DNA of 64,000 nucleotides from Fibrobacter sp. (GTDB lineage: Bacteria > Fibrobacterota > Fibrobacteria > Fibrobacterales > Fibrobacteraceae). Below, one piece after another: positions 58,499 to 64,000 of the stretch. Location of the stretch: NCBI GenBank assembly GCA_017412605.1, contig JAFPWY010000013.1, positions 1 to 64,000 of the forward strand. Reading direction: 5' to 3'. Position 1 is the first letter of the stretch, and every line of letters starts with the position of its first letter. Made by a program: the position numbers and the translations under genes. The notes beneath the pieces are model-generated. The model was not told the origin of the DNA. It did not search any database and worked only from the letters and a program-made list of their open reading frames with translations.

Positions 58499-60754
58499 AT
58501 GAATATGAAAATGAAAAGAACTTTGTTCACTCTTCTTGCCGCTTCGGTGGCTGCCCTGGCTAACCCGGTCAATGCGAATAAGGATTTGCTGGAAAGCAAG
58601 GCTGATTCCATTAATGCCAAGCGCGGTTTTGAAATCGGCGGTGCCATCAGGGCTGTCGCTCAACGTTCTTCGTTCGATACGGACCAGGATCTGCCGTCCC
58701 GTTCTATCTCACAGCCGACTGAAGAACGCAATGAGTTCGTTACTGCCGACATCGATTTCCATTTCCGCCCCTATGAAGAGGTTCGTGCTAACGTGATGCT
58801 CCGCCTCGGTGGCGGCATGCAGGAATACTTCGCCGCTGCAGCCAAGACGCTGACTGTGGCATGGATCAATGTCGAAGGCAACGTCGGCAATTCGTTCTAC
58901 TGGATTGTGGGCGACTTCCGTCAGCAGTATTCTCCGCTGACTCTCTACTTGCCGGGAATCGACATCATGTACGAACCGACTGTGTTCGCCCGCAAGCGTT
59001 ACATGGCGCAGAAGGAACAGATGATCGAAGGCAACCAGCGTAACTTGCAGGGTGTGAATCTCCAGTTCCGCACTAACCTGGGTGATGCCGTTGGCGAAGT
59101 TCGTGCCGAGGGATTGTTTGCTCGCGTGAACCGCACGTCCGTCTTGGATTTCAGCGGTGCCGAGGGTAACATCATGCCGAACGGAACGTTCCCCGGTGCT
59201 ACGCAGGCTTCCAACATGGACAAGTGGCTTGCTGCTGGAAACTTCGAACTCCTTCCGCTGAACCGCAACCTCTATGTCGGTGTTACGCCGATGTACATCT
59301 TCGATAACAAGAATACTTATGCACACAACGCTTACAGGCATCCTTCCGATGGTTCGGGTGGTTTTGATCTAGATGGAGCCTATGAACGTGGCGATGTCAA
59401 CCCGTTTGATGCTTCTGCTCAGAAAACGATTGTCGTGAGCGGTCGCCTGGGTGGAGACGTTGCCGGGTTCCTTGGGTCAAAGACGCTTGTTGCTGACCTT
59501 GTCGCTGAAGGTGCGATGTCGATTGACAATGTGGAGGTTGGCGATATAGATGCTGCTACCGGTGCTATCAAGACTAAGGAAGAATCGGAAAAAGGCATGG
59601 CCATCCTCGCAACGGCGAATGTTGGCTACAAGGTCGAGAATAGTTTTGGTGTGGTTGCTACCGTGGACTTCATTCGTAACGACAGCAGCTGGTACAACAA
59701 CTTGGCCCAGTCTTCGAACTTCTTTGCCCAGCGAATCATGAATTCCGATGTGGACTATGACCAAGTCCGTTTCGGTGTGAACGCTCCGCTGTATAGCACT
59801 TTCGACGCTCTCTACAACTTCTCCCCGAAGTTCGCCCCTGTGGCGACAACTTTGGGTACGGACGACAACAAGACGAAGGGCGGCCAGACGGAAAGCTACA
59901 ATATCGGTGTCTATAACAAGAATTCCTGGACGACCAACGTCTATACGCATGCCCAGCTGGCCTTGCTAGAAAAGCTTGCCGACCCGAACGTCCAGCTCGT
60001 TCTCCCGAACGGTCTCGCTACATCGAACCGCATGGGTGCCCGCGCCGTCTTGACGGGCAACTGGAAGGACCTGGCCGAACTCCAGGGTATGTTCAGCACC
60101 TTCAACCAGGTCAAGGCTTTGTACGGATTCAAGGAAGCTAAGTACATGGAATACGGTGGCGGTGCCAAGTGGGACATCTTCAAGACGGTCGGTTTCCAGC
60201 GTCCGCTTGAAATTTCCGGGTCCTACAAACACTCCGAACGTTCCCTCGATTACGATCCTGCTCTGGGTACTAGCGGTACGGCGGAATTCAAGAGCAACTT
60301 CATCAATGCCGGGCTCTATCTGCAGTACTTGCCTCGTCTGGGCTTCACGGCCGGTTTCCAGATGATTACTTCGGAAATCAACGACCAGCAGGCCGATTTG
60401 GATTCAAAGCTAAACTTCTTCGGTATCGACAGAAAGAAGAACCCGATCTTGAAGGGAACTCAGAAACAGTGGATGGTCGGTCTGGACTACGCCATGGAAG
60501 AACACGCCTGGCTCTCGGTCAATGTAGGCCAGATTATGGTCAAGAACGAGTATAGCTTGACTATGGGCGGCGCTCCGGGAACCTACACCTCGGAAACGAA
60601 GAATGGCAACACGGTCAATACCTATACGGAAACCAGTAATCCATCTATGAACCTGCCGGCGTACTACTATGCCGATGCTGCTGCCGTCCCCGCGAAGTTT
60701 ACGCATGAATTTACTCAGATGCTTTTTGAAGCTTCCATTAATGTGGAATTTTAA
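58499..60754 (+). CDS. outer-membrane beta-barrel protein 2 of the operon
   Basis: A 751-residue paralogue of its neighbours. Signal peptide (to about ANPVNA), a short helix (NKDLLESKADSINAKRGFEIGG), then barrel strands. A conserved block EEVRANVMLRLGGG...WIVGDFRQQYSPLTLYLPGIDIMYEPTVFARKRYMAQ corresponds to the YTPLTIATPQPDLLQEPEILASHR block of the third protein. The C-terminus ends MLFEASINVEF with the terminal Phe expected of an outer-membrane barrel. ATG 58499 has GGAGGG 8 nt upstream; an in-frame GTG at 58490 falls inside that site. No plug, TonB box or enzyme motif is present. Confidence 0.75.
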   Translation: MNMKMKRTLFTLLAASVAALANPVNANKDLLESKADSINAKRGFEIGGAIRAVAQRSSFDTDQDLPSRSISQPTEERNEFVTADIDFHFRPYEEVRANVMLRLGGGMQEYFAAAAKTLTVAWINVEGNVGNSFYWIVGDFRQQYSPLTLYLPGIDIMYEPTVFARKRYMAQKEQMIEGNQRNLQGVNLQFRTNLGDAVGEVRAEGLFARVNRTSVLDFSGAEGNIMPNGTFPGATQASNMDKWLAAGNFELLPLNRNLYVGVTPMYIFDNKNTYAHNAYRHPSDGSGGFDLDGAYERGDVNPFDASAQKTIVVSGRLGGDVAGFLGSKTLVADLVAEGAMSIDNVEVGDIDAATGAIKTKEESEKGMAILATANVGYKVENSFGVVATVDFIRNDSSWYNNLAQSSNFFAQRIMNSDVDYDQVRFGVNAPLYSTFDALYNFSPKFAPVATTLGTDDNKTKGGQTESYNIGVYNKNSWTTNVYTHAQLALLEKLADPNVQLVLPNGLATSNRMGARAVLTGNWKDLAELQGMFSTFNQVKALYGFKEAKYMEYGGGAKWDIFKTVGFQRPLEISGSYKHSERSLDYDPALGTSGTAEFKSNFINAGLYLQYLPRLGFTAGFQMITSEINDQQADLDSKLNFFGIDRKKNPILKGTQKQWMVGLDYAMEEHAWLSVNVGQIMVKNEYSLTMGGAPGTYTSETKNGNTVNTYTETSNPSMNLPAYYYADAAAVPAKFTHEFTQMLFEASINVEF

Positions 60755-60769
60755 TGGGAGGTAACTAAG

Positions 60770-62935
60770 ATGAACTTCAATATGAATATCAAAACAATCG
60801 CGCTGGTTTCCTCCTTCTTGTTCTCGGCCGGTCTCGCCATGGCCGAGGAGCAGGATTCCATTGTCTCCCAGCAGAAGTCTTTGCTTGAAACTCTGGATTC
60901 CCTGAACGATGCCGTCCTCGGCTTGAGAGTTAACGGTACAGCGAAGGCTGGAGGCCTGACGTCTATCGCGAAATCCGACAACCTCGCCGACAATTCTGCA
61001 ACGCAGGAAAACCAAGCGTTCACCGATGTGGACCTGCGCTTCGGGGCAAATCCGAGTGCCGAGACCCATATCGATGTCCGTATGCGCCTGCACAAGGACT
61101 GGCAGAGTGCCTACGACGTGAACAATAACCCGATTATCGGTCACTGGTTCTCGTACGATGGCCTCATCCTGAACAAGCACTTGAATTTCAATCTCGGTTA
61201 TATGCGTGTCGGGTACACTCCGCTCACCATTGCCACTCCGCAGCCCGACTTGCTACAGGAACCGGAGATCCTCGCCTCTCACAGGGTCGATGCTCTGGAT
61301 CGCCGCAACCTCGATACGACGGATAGGCGCCTGCTGCACGGCTTGAACGCCGAATACAATAGTGGCCGGATTGGTGTCGTGGACAACGTCACTATGCAGA
61401 TGACCGGCGCTCGCTTGCGCAATATTGCCAAGAAGAGCGACCAGGTGTTCTTCGACTTCGACTTCTCCGACAGATACCTCCTTGCATCCCGTCTGGGAAT
61501 TGACATTATGGGCGTCCATGTCGGTGGCAACATCTATAATGTTTCCGATCGCAAGTTGAGCCGCCGTGCACACTATGCCGAACCGACTGATACGATTTAT
61601 TACGAATACAACCGCGTTATTGACGCTGAACTCGGTTTCGCAAGCAAGCCGCTGATGCCGTCGCTGCCTTTGGAATTCGGGTTCAATGGCGAATATGCCA
61701 TGTCGAACTGGAATGTAGATCGTGATTATGGCGCAAAGAAGAAGGTGAAAAACTACATCTTGACGGTGGGTAAGAATCCGACGGCTCCGGCAGACTCGTT
61801 TGTCTATTACAAGTCAGTTGAAAAGGATTCGACTTACACGGCGACGGAAAATTATGCTGATGTCAATGGCAAGAGCTTCTATGTGGAACCCTTTGTCCGT
61901 GGTAATGCAGCCAATGTCGATTACGACGTGAAGGTTCGCTACTTGCAGACGGATGAAAAGTACTGGTCCGAGATGGCTGCGACTCCGTCTTATCGTGGCG
62001 GTGCAGTCGTGCTGAACTCGAATGCCCTGTATAAGACTACGGCAGACAGCTTGATTGTTGCGAACTTCGGTTCCTCCAGCTTGGAAAACCTCTACTTCAA
62101 TGTCTACAATGCTGTGACGTTGAACGCTACGAACCTCATGACTTCGAAGTCCAAAAATGTCCTTTCCAAGAAGGATGAAAGCGACTACCTCTATTCCCGC
62201 TTGAATAACAACTACAAGGATGGCCATTTCTACCGCAACGGTTACACGGCGACAATCATGAACCGCCGCGAAATCGAGTCGGATATGTTTGCGCTCGATC
62301 CGACGGTAAGCCTTGCGATGCCCTATGGCGACGTTACGCCTGACCGCAAAGGTATCAAGGCATCCCTCGATGTGAACTGGGACGATATCGTCATGTTCAA
62401 TGCCCGCTTCGACATGTTGACCCAGTCGAAAAGCGTCAAGGTGTCCTATGATGCCGCCGGTGCAGCAAGCCTCTCCATCGAAGAAAATAAGTTCACGCGT
62501 TATGCTGCCGGCCTCGGTTTCGATGTCGGCCAGCTCCTGGCTTTGGACCGCAAGCTCCTTCTTCAGGGTTCTTACGACCATTCCGAGGAAAGCGCAAGCC
62601 TGAAGCGCAAGGCTGACCGCATTATGGGTGGTGTCACCTTGAACGTTTGGGGACCGGTCTCGGTCTTGGGCAGCGTGCAGATGTTCAATAAGGAATTCGG
62701 GAAAACGGGCTTCGTCATTGCTGACGGCCTTGCCTCTATCTCCAAGAGCAAGGAAATGCTGACTCTCGAAGGTGTCCGCTTGAAGATCGCTCCGGCTTCT
62801 TATCTGGACCTGCAGGGTGGCTACCTGAAGAACGATGTTACCTATAAATCTATGGATGAGACCGGCGCTATGAAAGAGTCTACGCTTTCCGTGGGCAAGA
62901 TGGTCGCTTCCGCCGACGTAACGGTTAATTTCTAA
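60770..62935 (+). CDS. outer-membrane beta-barrel protein 3 of the operon
   Basis: A 721-residue paralogue. Signal peptide MNFNMNIKTIALVSSFLFSAGLAMA, a helical segment (EEQDSIVSQQKSLLETLDSLNDAVLGLRVNG), then the barrel with VDLRFGANPSAETHIDVRMRLHKDW and the shared block FNLGYMRVGYTPLTIATPQPDLLQEPEILASHR, finishing VGKMVASADVTVNF with terminal Phe. GGGAGG is 8 nt before the ATG. The three barrels are separated by only 15 nt each and must be coexpressed, so they may form one multi-barrel complex; that is inference. Confidence 0.75.
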   Translation: MNFNMNIKTIALVSSFLFSAGLAMAEEQDSIVSQQKSLLETLDSLNDAVLGLRVNGTAKAGGLTSIAKSDNLADNSATQENQAFTDVDLRFGANPSAETHIDVRMRLHKDWQSAYDVNNNPIIGHWFSYDGLILNKHLNFNLGYMRVGYTPLTIATPQPDLLQEPEILASHRVDALDRRNLDTTDRRLLHGLNAEYNSGRIGVVDNVTMQMTGARLRNIAKKSDQVFFDFDFSDRYLLASRLGIDIMGVHVGGNIYNVSDRKLSRRAHYAEPTDTIYYEYNRVIDAELGFASKPLMPSLPLEFGFNGEYAMSNWNVDRDYGAKKKVKNYILTVGKNPTAPADSFVYYKSVEKDSTYTATENYADVNGKSFYVEPFVRGNAANVDYDVKVRYLQTDEKYWSEMAATPSYRGGAVVLNSNALYKTTADSLIVANFGSSSLENLYFNVYNAVTLNATNLMTSKSKNVLSKKDESDYLYSRLNNNYKDGHFYRNGYTATIMNRREIESDMFALDPTVSLAMPYGDVTPDRKGIKASLDVNWDDIVMFNARFDMLTQSKSVKVSYDAAGAASLSIEENKFTRYAAGLGFDVGQLLALDRKLLLQGSYDHSEESASLKRKADRIMGGVTLNVWGPVSVLGSVQMFNKEFGKTGFVIADGLASISKSKEMLTLEGVRLKIAPASYLDLQGGYLKNDVTYKSMDETGAMKESTLSVGKMVASADVTVNF

Positions 62936-62947
62936 GGAGTCTTGAAA

Positions 62948-63853
62948 ATGAAAAAATTGTACCAAGGCTTGATGATTATTGCAACGGCAGCCCTTACGGC
63001 TTGTTCTTCTATGGAAGTCAACGATGTCGATGCCGTGGCTGAAAACTACCCGGATGATTTTGATGCGGGTGTCTATTTGGAATTGCATCCGATACTGCTG
63101 ACCATGCAGAAGCTTAACTATGTGAGTGATGCAAACGACAAATTCAAGGGATCTATGGATGCCGCGACCTATGCGGCCAAGGTGACGGAGGATTCGATTG
63201 CCTTTGCCGCTGACACGGCTTCTGTGCACACGTTCTATACAAGCCCCAAATATGCGGGCTTAAACGAGACAACGTGGGATAGCCTCTGGATCGAGAAGAT
63301 GGACACCACGATGGTGAAAGACACGGTGTTCAAAATTTCGAAGGTTACATTGGATTCGCTTGATGCTGATGGAAAGGTGACTGGATCCCAGGTCGTCTTT
63401 GTTGACAGCGTCGCTAAGGATTCTACCGGAGAATTGATTTCAGTCGTTTATGGAAAACTGGACTCGACTGATACCGAAACGGTGACAATCGAGGTGGACA
63501 GGGTCGCGATTTCGATTAACAGCAAGGCGACCAAGAGGGACGTTTCCTCGATCAACGAGGTTCCCAAAATCGATACGATTCCGCCTGGTCTCGATGTCTC
63601 CGTGAAAAATTACGCTTTCCCGTACAATATCTACGGTGTGACAAACGAATTGGTCGTATTGGATAACCTGACTCCGGATACGGAAGCTGCAGCTCTTCAG
63701 TTCGTCGCGTTTGGCAAGAGCCATGGCTGGGCCTACCGCCGCTGCAAGGCGAATGAACTGACCAATGCGGCTGTTGATCCGGTTTATGGCGTCGAGTATC
63801 CTGCAACTAAACTGTACTGCGATGACAACGGCACTGCCCGTGAAATAAAGTAG
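62948..63853 (+). CDS. lipoprotein of the outer-membrane operon
   Basis: A 301-residue lipoprotein (lipobox LTAC, Cys19; MKKLYQGLMIIATAALTAC). The mature part is acidic, with a helical start (VDAVAENYPDDFDAGVYLELHPILLTMQKLNYV) and a long beta-rich Thr/Asp region (VFKISKVTLDSLDADGKVTGSQVVFVDSVAKD). The C-terminal segment holds two Cys (RRCKANEL, KLYCDDNG). No domain is recognised. ATG 62948 has AAGGAG 8 nt upstream; the TTG at 62942 is less likely. It lies 12 nt after barrel 3 and 13 nt before the GH18 gene, a typical place for an accessory lipoprotein of a surface complex. Confidence 0.7.
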   Translation: MKKLYQGLMIIATAALTACSSMEVNDVDAVAENYPDDFDAGVYLELHPILLTMQKLNYVSDANDKFKGSMDAATYAAKVTEDSIAFAADTASVHTFYTSPKYAGLNETTWDSLWIEKMDTTMVKDTVFKISKVTLDSLDADGKVTGSQVVFVDSVAKDSTGELISVVYGKLDSTDTETVTIEVDRVAISINSKATKRDVSSINEVPKIDTIPPGLDVSVKNYAFPYNIYGVTNELVVLDNLTPDTEAAALQFVAFGKSHGWAYRRCKANELTNAAVDPVYGVEYPATKLYCDDNGTAREIK

Positions 63854-63866
63854 GCGAGGTATTTAT

Positions 63867-64000
63867 ATGAATCTGAAACTAGTTGCTCTTGCTTTTGCCC
63901 TAGGTTGTGCTGTTTCGGCACAGGCTGCCGCGGACAAGATTGTCGGGTACTTCCCGTACTGGAGCCAGTATTCCCAGTTCTATCCGAAGGACATCCGCTA
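63867..64000 (+). CDS. GH18-like exported protein (partial, N-terminus only)
   Basis: The gene runs off the right edge; 44 codons are visible. A signal peptide (MNLKLVALAFALGCAVSAQA) is followed by ADKIVGYFPYWSQYSQFYPKDIR. The phrase KIVGYFPYW is the first strand of the GH18 chitinase/endo-N-acetylglucosaminidase barrel, where many family members start their catalytic domain. The catalytic DxxDxDxE motif would lie beyond the window, so activity cannot be judged; non-catalytic GH18 binding proteins exist. GCGAGGT precedes the ATG by 6 nt. It is the sixth gene of the operon. Confidence 0.7.
   Translation, partial: MNLKLVALAFALGCAVSAQAAADKIVGYFPYWSQYSQFYPKDIR

Overview
The window comes from a Fibrobacter-type bacterium (phylum Fibrobacterota, Gram-negative, strictly fermentative fibre degrader). 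The clearest marker is the protein at 50157-50873, which carries the Fibrobacter succinogenes major paralogous (FISUMP) domain (TDG/DTRDGKVYKTAKIG, IGDLVWMAENLNY, CPVGWHVPTNAEW, YWSAS, VRCVK). Supporting signs are Ser-rich lipoprotein linkers, C-terminal sorting domains of the kind used with type IX secretion, secreted GH30, GH5 and GH18 enzymes, a DcuB-type dicarboxylate carrier fitting succinate fermentation, and an actinobacterial-type glycogen synthase.

Layout. 1-about 10024: the right end of a Mu-like prophage, holding its contractile-tail module in Mu order (end of a probable tape measure gene, gp43/N, gp44/P, gp45 spike, an unknown gene, gp46, gp47/baseplate J, gp48, then fibre genes) and closing with a strong terminator. 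The prophage appears to sit inside a host GLUG-repeat gene, whose 3' part follows at once (to 12806). 13076-17410: a second, intact GLUG plus InlB-type repeat surface protein behind three CRP/FNR-like palindromes. 17411-32040: tRNA-His, an orphan Cys-rich protein, a ComEC-like hydrolase, an acyl-ACP thioesterase, aroA, a PBP4-DUF1460 fusion, dcuB, an SMR pump, small proteins, a GH30 enzyme and folD. 32041-45700: an FKBP lipoprotein, argA, a large Cys-rich lipoprotein, nitroreductase, an ORF6N/PLD-like protein, a Vat-like acetyltransferase, an NSS transporter, folE, an alpha/beta-hydrolase lipoprotein, glgA and dsbD. 45957-55230: an ECF sigma factor, a PorZ-like propeller protein, cca, the FISUMP protein, a Ser-rich lipoprotein, a GT2 glycosyltransferase, lpxA and a GH5 lipoprotein. 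55460-64000: one long operon of a CBM11-like secreted protein, three related outer-membrane beta-barrels, a lipoprotein and the start of a GH18 protein.

The strongest candidates for something undescribed are: the 55460-64000 outer-membrane operon, which looks like a glycan-binding or uptake machine without SusC/SusD; a baseplate J protein with an inserted discoidin-like (F5/8 type C) domain; the PBP4-DUF1460 fusion; the ECF sigma/PorZ-like pair; and a promoter pattern in which a TAnnTT element lies only 5-7 nt before at least ten start codons, implying many leaderless mRNAs with a Bacteroidetes-like -7 box. All functional statements rest on reading the sequence and family knowledge; no database search was run.
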